DNA of 64,000 bases from positions 314,435 to 378,434 of the forward strand of contig NC_011680.1 in the NCBI RefSeq assembly GCF_000150955.2. Reading direction: 5' to 3'. Numbering within the stretch: the first letter of the stretch is position 1; each line of letters opens with the position of its first letter. The DNA comes from Phaeodactylum tricornutum CCAP 1055/1 (taxonomy: Eukaryota > Bacillariophyta > Bacillariophyceae > Surirellales > Neidiaceae). Position numbers and translations under genes: made by a program. Below are positions 1 to 10,637 of this stretch, one piece after another. The notes below the pieces were generated by a model, which saw only the letters and a program-made list of their open reading frames with translations, was not told the DNA's origin and made no database searches.

Positions 1-2
1 TT

Positions 3-311
3 TTCATCAAGACTCTGTTGAACAAAAAGTATTCGCTGCCGGCGCCAGTAATCGGTAGCCTTGTGCGACACTATGCGAGCTTTATAGAAGACGAGCGGCA
101 GATGCCCGTACTGTGGCATCAGTCACTGCTCGTTTTTGTGCAACGTTACAAAAACGAAATCAAGGATGAAGCCCGCGAGTCGTTACGACTGGTCATGAAG
201 AAGCATTTCCATCCCAAAATTACCCCCGAAATCCGAAGGGAACTATTCGGTGTACAGGCCTTTAAGGATGAGCGTCAAAGTATTCAAGAAGCCGATCCCA
301 TGGTTTCATAG
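3..311 (+). CDS. BYSL: Bystin (Enp1-type 40S ribosome biogenesis factor), C-terminal part
   Basis: The gene is cut by the left edge of the window; the frame is open from base 3 and ends at a stop at 309-311. About 102 residues are visible. They match the C-terminal end of bystin/Enp1: a YSLP segment, the block MPVLWHQSLLVFVQRYKNE, and ITPEIRRELF close to the end. Bystin is a nucleolar and cytoplasmic factor needed for processing and export of the small ribosomal subunit. The ending with ADPMVS resembles the usual family terminus, so the C-terminus looks complete. It faces the 3' end of the next gene tail to tail, 123 bp away. The identification rests on family motifs remembered, not on a search. 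Confidence 0.88.
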   Translation, partial: FIKTLLNKKYSLPAPVIGSLVRHYASFIEDERQMPVLWHQSLLVFVQRYKNEIKDEARESLRLVMKKHFHPKITPEIRRELFGVQAFKDERQSIQEADPMVS

Positions 312-434
312 AGGCGACTGTTACGAAGCTTGTCATTGAAATCTTTGAATTTACATGTCTTACGTTTCCAATCGCTCTAGCTAGCTAGGCTTTTAGAGAA
401 TTTAGCGATTGTTACTGTGTTATCAAGACTATTT

Positions 435-1055
435 TTAAGGAGCGAAGCACGTTTCCAAGCATGATTCTCGCAATGGTGGACTCACACACTTGTCGTCGAG
501 ATAGACATCGCAAAAGGCAGCCCCCAGGCCGTCCGAGGCGACTTTCCCTTGCGACTTGCCGTCGACGCTGACGTGAACTCCTTCCTTGCTACAGTCAAAT
601 TCGAAGGTCGTGCCCTTGGTGGCCGCGCCTTTGCCGGCTACGCCCTTGAAGATCAGCGATTTGAGGGATTCCACTTCGGCGGTGTTTGCGTAACGTGGCG
701 TAACCGAGTCGGCAATGGCGGAGGCCATTTTCTCGGCGCCGACTTTGAAATTCATTTGCAGCAAAAAGGTTGTGGAGGAAGCCTCGTGGGCGCCATGTCG
801 GAGAGCCTTGAACGCTGCCTTTCCTTTGTCGGCTGAGCGAGAAATCAAATTCAAATGCTCTTTTACGGAATTTTGACAGTACATGGCGACGGAATAGACC
901 TTGATGGGTCCCTTTTTGCGGACCCCGACGCCAAATATCTCTAAATCGTTCTTTTTGGGTGCAAAGGTGATGCCCGTTGCCTTGTCGGTCATGGCGGACG
1001 CCGCCGTCATCGTCACCGACAGGAAGAGTGCCAACGTCATCCAAACACGAACCAT
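435..1055 (-). CDS. Chalcone-isomerase-like domain protein with signal peptide
   Basis: A 206-residue protein. I chose the ATG at 1055 because it opens a clean signal peptide (MVRVWMTLALFLSVTMTAASA); the frame is open further upstream to 1220, but that extension looks like leader sequence. The mature part starts TGITFAPKKNDLEIFGVGVR and continues KVYSVAMYC, the pattern of the chalcone-isomerase-like fold (CHI-like, Chalcone_3), whose non-plant members bind fatty acids or have no known enzyme activity. Four cysteines near the C-terminus suggest disulphides. There is no aromatic residue just after the predicted cleavage site, so secretion or an endomembrane location is more likely than the plastid. 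True chalcone isomerase activity is not expected in a diatom. It is tail to tail with bystin and head to head with the purine enzyme. Confidence 0.72.
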   Translation of the reverse strand: MVRVWMTLALFLSVTMTAASAMTDKATGITFAPKKNDLEIFGVGVRKKGPIKVYSVAMYCQNSVKEHLNLISRSADKGKAAFKALRHGAHEASSTTFLLQMNFKVGAEKMASAIADSVTPRYANTAEVESLKSLIFKGVAGKGAATKGTTFEFDCSKEGVHVSVDGKSQGKVASDGLGAAFCDVYLDDKCVSPPLRESCLETCFAP

Positions 1056-1655
1056 CTTGTTTTTCGGAAACCGAGATACGAGTATCCTTGCGGGATAGCC
1101 TTTTTTTAGGTTGTCTGCCGTCGAAGAAAGAGGAATGGCACGCGTATCTGACACGGTACGATCAAAATATGATCCATGAGCGGACCACGAAAAATCGAAT
1201 GTTTCGCGAGATCTGTACAAGCATGATGTACTTTTTGTCTATCAAGATGTGAAACTATCTAACGTAAATAAATATGCTGGCGACACCCAATCGTGACGTA
1301 ATCCAACGACTTGGTCTCGCGAATGTCACGGTCCTGCGCCGATTTCGTGCGTACAGCGAGCTCGTGGAAAGATCGAATGTACGTATTCAACTTCCGGGTC
1401 ACGTTTTACGGTAGTAGGGGATGGCCACACTGTCCGTACTTCAACAGACAAAACCGGAACCTTATCTGGAAATTCTTCACCGGCCAAGATCCATCAATTT
1501 TTTCCCTTGGGCGTCGCCGTTTTGGAGTATCTCCCTCCTTCTGCTATGCTCCTTGCGCTGCTGTGAGCTTCACGGAAGCCGACACCAGTCATCCTCCACC
1601 TACTTTTACAAGTGCCAACTGTTTGTTGGAATTTGTCCGTGTCTGCTTGACCAGA
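1056..1655. other. Intergenic, divergent promoter region
   Basis: A 600-bp gap between the CHI-like gene and the purine enzyme, transcribed away from each other. The purine-enzyme frame stays open upstream to an ATG at 1323, so part of this stretch could be a longer N-terminus. The composition gives no clear support for that. No other gene is seen. Confidence 0.5.
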
Positions 1656-4600
1656 ATGTCGAATGGTATGGCAACGGCGACTGCCCTCGGCTTTGGCGGT
1701 CGGGCGCCCGCCCTGGTGCTTGACTTGCTATCAAGGGCCGTCCATGAGGAAGGGATCGTGACGGTATCGCCAAGGCGCTCGCAAGCTTTACCGCTGGCCT
1801 TGATGGAAGCGCCGTTTCGGACGTTTCTCAGCAACGACAATAACAACAACAAGACGGAGAGTGGAGGCGGAAAATCACCTCTTGACTTGCTCGTGTACTG
1901 TCTACCAACGAGTGTGACGGAATATCTCAACGCTGCTCAAGAAGCCACTCTCGTCCGTTCCAAGCTCCTGTATGGCAGTTCCGATCGCCAGATCGTGGTG
2001 GTCATATACGATGTCCACAAGAATGCTTTTGTAGGCGGTGAGACTGCGCAAATCCTCGACGCGGTTGGTGGCAACAATTCGTATCGACAAAAACTCGCCA
2101 TGGCGAGTTTGGCGTCGCTTGCCGAACTCGATCAAAAGGCGGCCGCTCAGCTCGGCCCCGATCGTCAACAAGATTCCGTGATTGTCGTAGGTGCCGGAGG
2201 CCGCGAGCATGCGCTCGCTGTGGCTTTGGCGCAATCGCCCCTTGTCGGAAGAGTCCTGTGTTGCCCTGGTAACGGGGGTACCGCCGTCGAAGGTGGGAAA
2301 ATCGCTAACGTTCCCAACGGTCAACAAGACAACGAAAGTGTCGTAGCATTGGTCAAGGAAACTAACGCTGCAATGGTGGTGGTGGGTCCGGAAGCTCCTT
2401 TAGTTGACGGTCTGGTGGATGCCTTGGCGAAGGAATGTCCGGGTACCATGGCGTTTGGTCCGACACAAGCGGCGGCAGAACTGGAAGCTTCCAAAGCGTT
2501 TTCCAAAGACTTTCTGCAGGAGCACGGTATTCCCACCGCAAAGTATCGCAACTTTACGGACGTATCTGAAGCAATCGCCTACGTGGAAAGTTTGGATGAG
2601 TCAGATCGACAGGTCGTGAAGGCGTCGGGTCTCGCAGCCGGAAAAGGGGTCTTACTGCCAACGAACAAAGCCGACACCATTGCGGCTGTCAAGGAAATAA
2701 TGTCCGACAAGGCTTTCGGCAATGCCGGTGATATCTGTGTCATTGAATCCTTCCTGGTAGGACCCGAAGCTTCCTGCTTGGCATTTTGCGACGGAAAAAC
2801 TGCTCGTCTCATGCCAGCGGCTCAGGACCACAAACGAGCCCTCGACGACGATCAAGGTTTGAACACCGGAGGGATGGGAGCCTACGCACCAGCACCGTGC
2901 GTCACTCCCGTATTACAGCGTACCATTGAGGAAATGTGTATCAAGACGGTCCAGAAAATGGCAGAGCGTGGTACACCGTACGTTGGAGTGTTGTACGCGG
3001 GTATGATGCTGACGCCGAATGGCCCGTACGTTCTTGAATTTAACTGCCGGTTTGGGGACCCCGAGACTCAGGTTGTCTTACCGTTACTCGAAACGGATCT
3101 GTACGAGATCCTGACGGCGTGCTGTTCGGGAAACCTGGATGCGATAGATGTACGTTTCAAGGAAGGTCAATCGGCGGCAACAGTTGTTTGTGCTGCCTTG
3201 GGATACCCTGAGGTATATCCAAAGGGTATGGAAATAACCGGTTTGGATGCCGCAAATTCTTCAAATGGGGTCAAAGTTTATCACGCGGGCACGGATGTAG
3301 ACAACGCCGGCGTCACGCGTTGTTCGGGTGGTCGTGTCTTGGCCATAACGGGTACCGGTAGCAGTCTTAAGAATGCACTTCAGTCAGCTTATAACGGTGT
3401 CAAAAGTATTCAGTTCATCGATGTACATGGCAAACATCAGTTGCACCGACGAACAGATATTGGCAAGAAGGCAACGCAAAAGAACCTCCGAATTGGGGTG
3501 CTGGGTTCAACTCGCGGAACAGCTCTGATTCCCGTCGTTGAAGCGTGCCGGAGTGGAGAGCTCGACGCCGAAATTGTGGCATTGATCAGTAACAAGTCCT
3601 CAGCCCCTATTCTTGAAAAAGGGAGAGCTCTTGGCGTAACAGTTCTGTCAAAATTCATTTCTGCGAAGGACTTGAGCCGCGAGCAGTACGATTCTGAGTG
3701 CACCGCTGCTTTGGTGGCCGCTGGTGTGGACTTTGTTTTGCTTGTAGGATACATGCGAATTTTGTCCAAGTCGTTCACAGACTTTTGGAAAAACCGATGC
3801 ATCAACGTGCACCCGTCTCTTCTCCCTAAACACGCCGGCGGTATGGACCTTGCAGTGCATCAAGCCGTCATTAACGCAAAAGAAACAGAAAGTGGTTGTA
3901 CGATTCATCAGGTAACGGAAGCCGTTGATGGCGGCCCTATTGTCATACAGAAGAGAGTATTGGTAGATAGTGGAGACACTGCAGAATCGTTAAAAGTCAA
4001 AGTGCAATTGCAAGAGGGACCAGCGTTTGTTGAGGCAATCAAGCAGTTCTCCCAAGGTGCTACTATAAGTTATGCCGATGCGGGAGTTAGCATTGACGCC
4101 GGCAATAAGTTTGTGGACTTGATAAAACCACTTTGTAAGGCCACTCGTCGTGCAGGATGTGACGCTGATCTCGGCGGCTTTGGCGGACTGTTTGATCTAG
4201 CAGCGGCTGGCTATGATTCGGCCAATACAGTCATTATCGGTGCCACAGATGGTGTCGGTACGAAACTGCGCATTGCACAAGCAACCGGGAAACACGAGAC
4301 AATTGGCGTTGATCTCGTTGCGATGTGCGTCAACGATTTGATTGTAGCCGGTGGCGAGCCATTGTTCTTTCTAGACTACTTTGCCACTGGGCATCTAGAC
4401 GTCCACGAGGCAGCTGCGGTTGTAAAAGGGATTGCCGAAGGCTGCCAACAAGCTCAATGTGGACTCATAGGCGGAGAAACTGCAGAGATGCCATCCATGT
4501 ACGCCCCTGGTGACTACGATGTTGCAGGCTTTGCCGTTGGCGCTGTTCCTCGTGATAAAATTCTTCCCTGTAGTATTTCCTCCGGAGATGTGTTGTTGGG

Positions 4601-5105
4601 CCTTGCAAGCAGTGGCATTCACAGCAATGGCTTCAGCTTGGTACGGAAGCTCATCGAAAAAGAGGGGCTAAACTATTCAAGTCTATGCCCTTGGGAAGAA
4701 TCTGGTGTTACGATTGGAGATTCGCTCTTGACGCCCACTAAAATTTACGTTAGGTCATGCCTTCCCATGATCAAAAACGGACTGCTGAAAGGCCTGGCTC
4801 ATATCACGGGAGGCGGTCTTTTGGAGAACCTTCCTCGAAGCCTTCCGTCTGGTGTTTCCGCCGAAATTACTGCGCATCCAAAACTACCTCCTGTGTTCAA
4901 ATGGATGAAAAAAGCTAGTGGTTTGTCGGATACGGAGATGCTCCGTACCTTTAATTGCGGAATTGGAATGGTTCTCATCCTTTCTCAGGAGAATGTTGGC
5001 GAGGCAAGAGATCTGCTTACCGCAAGCGGAGAAACAGATTTTTTCGAGTTGGGTGTTTTGGTGGAAGGAGTGGGAGAAGTCGTTATGAAAACTACTCTTA
5101 CTTAG
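1656..5105 (+). CDS. GART: Trifunctional purine biosynthesis protein, order GARS-GART-AIRS (PurD-PurN-PurM)
   Basis: A protein of 1149 residues from the ATG at 1656 that carries out steps 2, 3 and 5 of de novo purine synthesis. Residues about 1-172 are an extension I do not recognise. From about 173 to 600 is GAR synthetase (PurD, ATP-grasp), with IVVGAGGREHALAVALAQ, VVGPEAPLVDGLVD and the NCRFGDPETQ block. From about 608 to 800 is GAR transformylase (PurN), with GVLGSTRGT, the catalytic N and H in INVHPSLLPKHAGG, and the catalytic D in AVDGGPIV. From about 803 to the end is AIR synthetase (PurM), with YADAGVSIDAGN, IGATDGVGTKL, GGETAEMP and SSGIHSNGFSL. All three domains look complete. Animals fuse the same activities as D-M-N; here PurN is in the middle. 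The frame is open upstream to an ATG at 1323, so the start is not certain. Confidence 0.93.
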   Translation: MSNGMATATALGFGGRAPALVLDLLSRAVHEEGIVTVSPRRSQALPLALMEAPFRTFLSNDNNNNKTESGGGKSPLDLLVYCLPTSVTEYLNAAQEATLVRSKLLYGSSDRQIVVVIYDVHKNAFVGGETAQILDAVGGNNSYRQKLAMASLASLAELDQKAAAQLGPDRQQDSVIVVGAGGREHALAVALAQSPLVGRVLCCPGNGGTAVEGGKIANVPNGQQDNESVVALVKETNAAMVVVGPEAPLVDGLVDALAKECPGTMAFGPTQAAAELEASKAFSKDFLQEHGIPTAKYRNFTDVSEAIAYVESLDESDRQVVKASGLAAGKGVLLPTNKADTIAAVKEIMSDKAFGNAGDICVIESFLVGPEASCLAFCDGKTARLMPAAQDHKRALDDDQGLNTGGMGAYAPAPCVTPVLQRTIEEMCIKTVQKMAERGTPYVGVLYAGMMLTPNGPYVLEFNCRFGDPETQVVLPLLETDLYEILTACCSGNLDAIDVRFKEGQSAATVVCAALGYPEVYPKGMEITGLDAANSSNGVKVYHAGTDVDNAGVTRCSGGRVLAITGTGSSLKNALQSAYNGVKSIQFIDVHGKHQLHRRTDIGKKATQKNLRIGVLGSTRGTALIPVVEACRSGELDAEIVALISNKSSAPILEKGRALGVTVLSKFISAKDLSREQYDSECTAALVAAGVDFVLLVGYMRILSKSFTDFWKNRCINVHPSLLPKHAGGMDLAVHQAVINAKETESGCTIHQVTEAVDGGPIVIQKRVLVDSGDTAESLKVKVQLQEGPAFVEAIKQFSQGATISYADAGVSIDAGNKFVDLIKPLCKATRRAGCDADLGGFGGLFDLAAAGYDSANTVIIGATDGVGTKLRIAQATGKHETIGVDLVAMCVNDLIVAGGEPLFFLDYFATGHLDVHEAAAVVKGIAEGCQQAQCGLIGGETAEMPSMYAPGDYDVAGFAVGAVPRDKILPCSISSGDVLLGLASSGIHSNGFSLVRKLIEKEGLNYSSLCPWEESGVTIGDSLLTPTKIYVRSCLPMIKNGLLKGLAHITGGGLLENLPRSLPSGVSAEITAHPKLPPVFKWMKKASGLSDTEMLRTFNCGIGMVLILSQENVGEARDLLTASGETDFFELGVLVEGVGEVVMKTTLT

Positions 5106-5207
5106 TTCCCGTGTTTTGGTACAAAACAAGCTTCGTACGTTCAAACAATAATCTAGCGTGCAAATAAATATACATTTTAAGCATGAAGCAGTGCAAAGCA
5201 GGCAGTT

Positions 5208-7432
5208 CTAATCCGTCCCACTCTCTTCGTTTGTATCTCGAGGCAAGTCACTGCAACCATCATTTTCCTGTTCAAGTAAGGACAAATCAATTCGGTCAAG
5301 CTCCATTTTGAGCTTGGCAACGTTAACTTGAAGCTTTTTCCACTGAGAAGCTCTCAGCGGTCGCCCTTGGCCATTCTGATCGGACACACTCCGCAGCAGT
5401 GTTTGCAAATCCAGAACATATGTTTCCATCTCCGGAGGCATTGCGTCATCTTTCTGTAGTTTGACAGGTTCCTTTGCGAGAAAAACTGTTGGTCGCCGAC
5501 TTGAAGGCGAATGCGTCGCTGACGCGCGGTTCGACGATGATCGATCGTATCGAGCAGCCAAAACGTTGGTCAAGATAACTTTTTCTCCACTCAGAACACG
5601 TTTCATTTTCGGAAAAACCACAATGATTAGTACCGCCATTGAGCACCCAATTGTAAGAAGTGCCCGAAGGAAAACCTAGACAGAATAATGTTTCACGTTG
5701 AGATACGATCGACGGTGGCGATTTGTACATACGACCTTACCTCAATATCTGGTGGTGTCGCGGGATCATCGGCAATTTCGAGCATTGTTATGCAGAGGAA
5801 TGTTATAATGGTACACACTATAGCAGAGGAGAAAATCTGGTCTTTTTCATTGAATGCAGAAGGTAGTTCTCTTGCAACCCACGCTATAAATACTGCCAGA
5901 ATGTGCATGCCAGCCGTGTAACACAGACCGATCAAAGATACCCATCGGCCCCTGTTCTCCCCGTCACAAACTTCGCGAGCGCTATCACCAGATAGCTCAA
6001 ACTGCGTTTCAATATCAGCCGAATATACGAACAGAGACACAACCTGAAGCAGGAGTTGAGGAAGGAACAGCATGACAATCAAGCTAGTGGTTTCCCTTGC
6101 AGATACGGTTCTCCGTAGAGTGTTTCTTCCGCTAGAATCTGGTCGACTGCTGCAGCAGAATGCAACGCTTGCGAGCAACCCGAGCAACCTCACGATGGCC
6201 TTCGACAAGCTATCCTCAGAATTGGTATCGTTGATACTTTTCATTCTTCCCCCGCCGAAGCCTAAAGCCGTCGACAAAGTTGTGTATACTCGCCACATAC
6301 GGCCAACCAAAATGCATGCCATCAACGTACTTGGGAGGATCACCATAGGCTGGCGTAGCGTACAAAAGATACTCCTCGTAGGCAGGGCCGTGAAGGTAAA
6401 AATGATATTGACCAAACAGGTCACCACAAGAGCCGCCAAGAAAGGGCCTTGCGCGAGTCGGATGACGGTGTGATTCAAGTGGTATAGAACAAAGAGGAGC
6501 ATGAGAAAAGCAATGGTACTGCAGATGCCGATAATCACACTCAATGCGATAATCATAGCAAAAGACACCTTGGTGATCACTTGAGGGTTCTCGATTTGCA
6601 CGACATTGTCTGGAACAGCATCCGCAACATCAATTCGTTCATAAAGTTCACTTCCGCCAGACGGAAAACTCATGACGGCATGTCCAATGAAAAAATACGC
6701 TCCAACTCGAGTAGCCGACGGCAATTGAATTGTGATGTTCACGGCCGTCCTGTACATCTCGTCACCTGGTTCCAGTTCTCGAAGCGTCCATTGGATCCAC
6801 CGGGTAAAAATAAGCTGACCCTTCCCAACTGCTTGCAACGCGTCGCCTTGGATATACTCGAAGCGATTATCGTCCTCCTCCTCCCCACCCTGTTGGACTG
6901 GCTGCGTTACGTCTGACGAATTTTCCTGGTCAATACGAGCACCCTGTAGATCACGCAGGGGATCGCAAAAGCCTTCCCGGATTGCGTCACACATGAGGAG
7001 TCGAAAAAAGACTCTGGATTTTCCGTCTAAAATTTCAGCCGTGACGTTAGTACTAATGGCGGTCAGATTGACCTCAAGATTCAGGCGGAATGTATAGTTT
7101 TGTTCGGTGATCAGGACCCGGTCAGCGCCGAGATCCAAGGGCAACACTGCGAATCGCGTGCCATTAAAACAGCTCGGCATGAGAGTCACGGACTGAGGAC
7201 TTTTCTGCAAACCGACATTCATAGATTCGATATCATTCGGTACGACTCCCGATATGTTTGGACTGAACTGTGACAACCAACAAACCGGATCGATACCGCC
7301 GCTGTCATACCCGCTTTCGGTTCCGAATACAATTTGTGAATGAACCATAGAGGCATCGCTACCTATTAAAACGACGAGTAAAGCGGCTGTCAACGTTGTG
7401 CGACGAACCAATTCCCATACGTAGTGGAGCAT
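5208..7432 (-). CDS. Class C (GABA-B/mGluR-like, 7TM_3) G-protein-coupled receptor
   Basis: Two exons, 5741-7432 and 5208-5675, with a 65-nt intron (donor GAG|GTAAGG, acceptor CTAG|GTTTTCC, phase 0); 719 residues. The splice rebuilds the last membrane helix (VFLRALLTIGCSMAVLIIVV). The ATG at 7432 opens a signal peptide; an earlier in-frame start is possible. An N-terminal ectodomain of about 285 residues with several N-glycosylation sites follows, but I do not recognise a Venus-flytrap domain in it. Seven helices run from about 290 to 585, with class C features: AQGPFLAALVVTCLVN, a cysteine in CTLRQP, and AWVARELPSAFNEKDQIFSSAI before helix 7. The cytoplasmic tail of about 130 residues is charged, with a short coiled coil. 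Class C-like receptors have been linked to surface colonisation in P. tricornutum, but I cannot say this is one of those genes. It is tail to tail with the purine gene. Confidence 0.85.
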
Positions 7433-8278
7433 TATGCTTGTTTCGCAGAGACAACTCCGACAGCAAGCAAAAAGCTTCAGTGCAAGGTCCGACAACTCTG
7501 TACAACGTTGTTTTCCTTGGGGTTAGGAGTAGCTGCAATTCCAAGGAGAAGACGTCGAATGCAAAAGGAATCTAACTGTAAGCGTCTGGATCGGTCTTGG
7601 CAAATTCATTGCTTTCTTGTATACAGAGTACGTGTGTCGTTGGAGTAGCGAAAAGAGTTAGGTCAAAACTCTCTTCATTGAAAGTCAGATGCACAGATAT
7701 GCCTGTGCCATACTTATGAGGGAAAAAATAATGACTTCATATATACCGTAATAAAGTAGACTCCGTTTGCCATATAGAGCTTTGGGTAGCGCATATCAAC
7801 GTTGGTATTGTATCTTCAACAAGGGCCAATTTTGTAATCTCTCGTATGTAACTATCAGTATATCAATTTCAAAGTTGAACGACGACAGTCATTGACATGA
7901 ATATCAGTGAAGAGAAATTTGTGGAAAAAGACCTGCGCGTTCGTTTATTGATCGTTCAAAAATGTTCACGAGAATTGCAGCACAAGATTCTTTTCTGTTA
8001 GTAGAGAGCCTCAACCTGTGGTACGGGGTTGGCTCTGGAAGTTTTAATGTAACGAGTTAGTTACAAACACTGCACATGGGGCTCTTTTTGAAATGGGTCG
8101 GATTCTTTTTGATTTTAACTTCCGATTGACAGTAAATCATGTTGGTAATCACCTCTCTTCCCGAGAGGTTCAAAAAGTGTCGGTTACTATCAGCTTTAGA
8201 ATGGTGATCTAAGAGATCGGAACAAATCAAAACGAGATTTTCTCCAAAACTGCTAGACCAGAATCGAATATGAAAAGA
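7433..8278. other. Intergenic, no gene seen
   Basis: An AT-richer stretch of 846 bp upstream of the receptor and downstream of the MFS gene. Only short open frames without recognisable content occur. The receptor promoter should lie near 7433-7700. ACTGT-core words are seen (GACAGTCATTGACA near 7886; TTGACAGTAAA near 8127). Confidence 0.5.
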
Positions 8279-10108
8279 TTACATCGTATGAAGGTTGCTT
8301 CTGTTGTAAACACGTCGCGACATGAATTGCAGCACCAAACTGGTGCCCACACAAGTCAAGGAAAGCAAAGTAATAATAACTTGTGTCTGCCGAAAACAGG
8401 CTGTTCCCATGCATGTCAGCTTGTCTTTGGCATTTGCATCGATGTGGTATTCGTAGATTTCTCCAGCTACGAGCTTTGACAAGAATAGCGTACCAGCCGC
8501 GCTGGTGAATCCGTCAAAAAACATATAATTGGCACCGACATTGGCCGTTCCAAAGATTTCTCCAACAATCAGCACAAGTAGCGGCCATACCATGCCAAAT
8601 GCAGCACCGGCTAAGGCCACCCCCAATACAAACGCGGCTTCTCCGGTTGCCACAGATAGAATTGCGTGCGCAAAAAAGGCCAATATTGACGCTAACACCA
8701 GAAAAAAGGGCCTCGGAACGCCGTTATCGATGCAACAGGATCGAGTATTCCAATTCAACGCCGACTCCGAGAGAGCGCCGGTTATAACCCGCGATCCAGA
8801 TTGAGCCACAGAAAAGAGTGCGAGGGCTGCAGGCGTCACGCTATCGGCAAATCCAAGCGATTCAACCATTTGCCCCATATTGTTTGTCTCGACAGTACCT
8901 GCACCGACCAATATCGTTGTCGTCCAAAGCATGAGCAGAGCCGATGGAGTTTGCAGCATCTGCATCAAATTCCGATCCAGCACGCCACCAGATTCTTGTA
9001 GCGCTTCACCGTCCTCATCACCTTCGATACTTGCTCGTAAAAGACTTTGTTCTTCGTCTTCATCAGTGGCGGTCTTCTTGGTATCCTCTCCTTCGTCTTT
9101 TGGTACATCCATGTTCTCCAAGCTCAGGCAAGCAATCGACCTTTCTTGTTCAGTCTTTTCATCATCATTGATTCTAGATTCCTGGGTTTCATCCAGTTCA
9201 TGCTCTTCCGAAACTGTCACTCCGCTGTTTAGTGCATGCTGGCGTCTTGGAAGGTAAATTAGACTCACAACTGGTGCCAACCAAATTCCCATCAGCAAGA
9301 AGGACATTCCGTAGTTGGGTGATATTCGATGCGAAGCAGCTGCTGTACTTGCATCCATCAAGCGGGACAGCGAATTCCCAATGATTAAAACCGCCATGCA
9401 TATGAGCGAACCAAATAATGTTCTAAAATGCAGGGGAGTCGCGTCGTCCACGTTGGTGGACGTATCTACCTGTCGTTTGGAGGGTAGCAGAATCAAGGCC
9501 GGCAAAGTAGCACAGCAGCAAAAGAAAAAGGCCGCCATAGGTAAAAAATCGAGATCGGATTGACCTGGTGTCCGTATGGCTTCGAATAAGCAGGCGTATG
9601 CGCCAGCTCCCAGGCCCACGTAGCCCTTCGCAACACCCACTGCACTGCCTTTGGTGCCGGCACCGCAACTCGCCACTATTATTTTGAAGACGCTTCCAGT
9701 TACGAGAGCACAGGAGAGAAAAATAGATATTCCCAATAAGCTGAGGGAAACTACGAGCCAGTCGTGAGGAACCAACAGAAACTGTCGGGCAACGCCCCAG
9801 TACAACATCAGCGACGCACAACCGGTCATCCCACCCAAGGACAGCGAAAAGCGCGTCCCGAAGCGGTCTGCACAGAGACCCGGAATCCAGCTAAAGAGAC
9901 CGGCAAAGAAGAAACTCGTGCTAATGGTATCGAGCTGCGATTGAGAGAGCGCAAGCGTCTTCTTCAAGGCGTCTCCGTACAAACCAAAAGCGTAGGTCGT
10001 TCCGCCGGTTGTTAAACTCGCCATAAAGGCGCAGACGAGCGACGGTATGTTGGAACGCTGCTTGCGGTCCAGCACAACATGATCGATGATTACGGATGGA
10101 TTCGCCAT
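8279..10108 (-). CDS. Major facilitator superfamily transporter, nodulin-like type
   Basis: A protein of 609 residues, taking the ATG at 10108 (an in-frame ATG 10 codons upstream is possible). The first half begins with a membrane segment containing TYAFGLYGDALKKTL, followed by GLCADRFGTR, the family version of the MFS loop 2-3 motif. The segment GSAVGVAKGYVGLGAGAY resembles the nodulin-like (PF06813) signature. A long acidic loop of about 120 residues, rich in D and E, separates the two six-helix halves. The C-terminal half ends with GMVWPLLVLIVGEIFGTANVG, also typical. The substrate cannot be told from sequence; relatives transport monocarboxylates or amino acids or are uncharacterised. It is probably a plasma-membrane or endomembrane transporter. 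Intronless. Confidence 0.82.
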   Translation of the reverse strand: MANPSVIIDHVVLDRKQRSNIPSLVCAFMASLTTGGTTYAFGLYGDALKKTLALSQSQLDTISTSFFFAGLFSWIPGLCADRFGTRFSLSLGGMTGCASLMLYWGVARQFLLVPHDWLVVSLSLLGISIFLSCALVTGSVFKIIVASCGAGTKGSAVGVAKGYVGLGAGAYACLFEAIRTPGQSDLDFLPMAAFFFCCCATLPALILLPSKRQVDTSTNVDDATPLHFRTLFGSLICMAVLIIGNSLSRLMDASTAAASHRISPNYGMSFLLMGIWLAPVVSLIYLPRRQHALNSGVTVSEEHELDETQESRINDDEKTEQERSIACLSLENMDVPKDEGEDTKKTATDEDEEQSLLRASIEGDEDGEALQESGGVLDRNLMQMLQTPSALLMLWTTTILVGAGTVETNNMGQMVESLGFADSVTPAALALFSVAQSGSRVITGALSESALNWNTRSCCIDNGVPRPFFLVLASILAFFAHAILSVATGEAAFVLGVALAGAAFGMVWPLLVLIVGEIFGTANVGANYMFFDGFTSAAGTLFLSKLVAGEIYEYHIDANAKDKLTCMGTACFRQTQVIITLLSLTCVGTSLVLQFMSRRVYNRSNLHTM

Positions 10109-10637
10109 GTTGCAGACAATGGATGAGACTCCTCTCAATATAGATGGAAAAGGTGTCGCAATATGGATGACCTCTCAAGAAAAACACTGCAACCGATTGT
10201 GGCTCGTCTGACAGCTTTCTAACAAAACAACACGAAACGTATTGCCTGCGACAGTGAATTGAACACTGCAGTACCGATAGGACAGCAAGGACCGTTAAAA
10301 TAAATTTTCGAATAACATAAGCAGCAATAGAATTCGCTGTCAGACAAGTTTGGCTATGTCGTGCCCATGTACAGGCAGCGTAGGGTATGTCGGTGTCAGC
10401 TCTTTATCCCGCCGGGGTTAATCATGCATTGTTTTTGCAATTGACCCCGACAGTCGGTCTCACAGCGTCTTGTACGACGCGAATATATCCCAAAGCGGAG
10501 GTCACTAACAACAGAATGCTTCGTGGTAAGACCATGCGCAATGGAGGCGGTATCGCACGACGCGGCCGACCATACCAAGCGTTAAACAATACTCGTGAGG
10601 AAATTCACCACGCCACCAATCCCCTTTCGAGCAACGT
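10109..10637. other. Intergenic, no gene seen
   Basis: 529 bp between two minus-strand genes. It holds the promoter of the MFS gene and the 3' flank of CLPTM1. An 85-codon plus-strand open frame (10387-10644) has no recognisable content and runs into the CLPTM1 stop. Confidence 0.45.
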
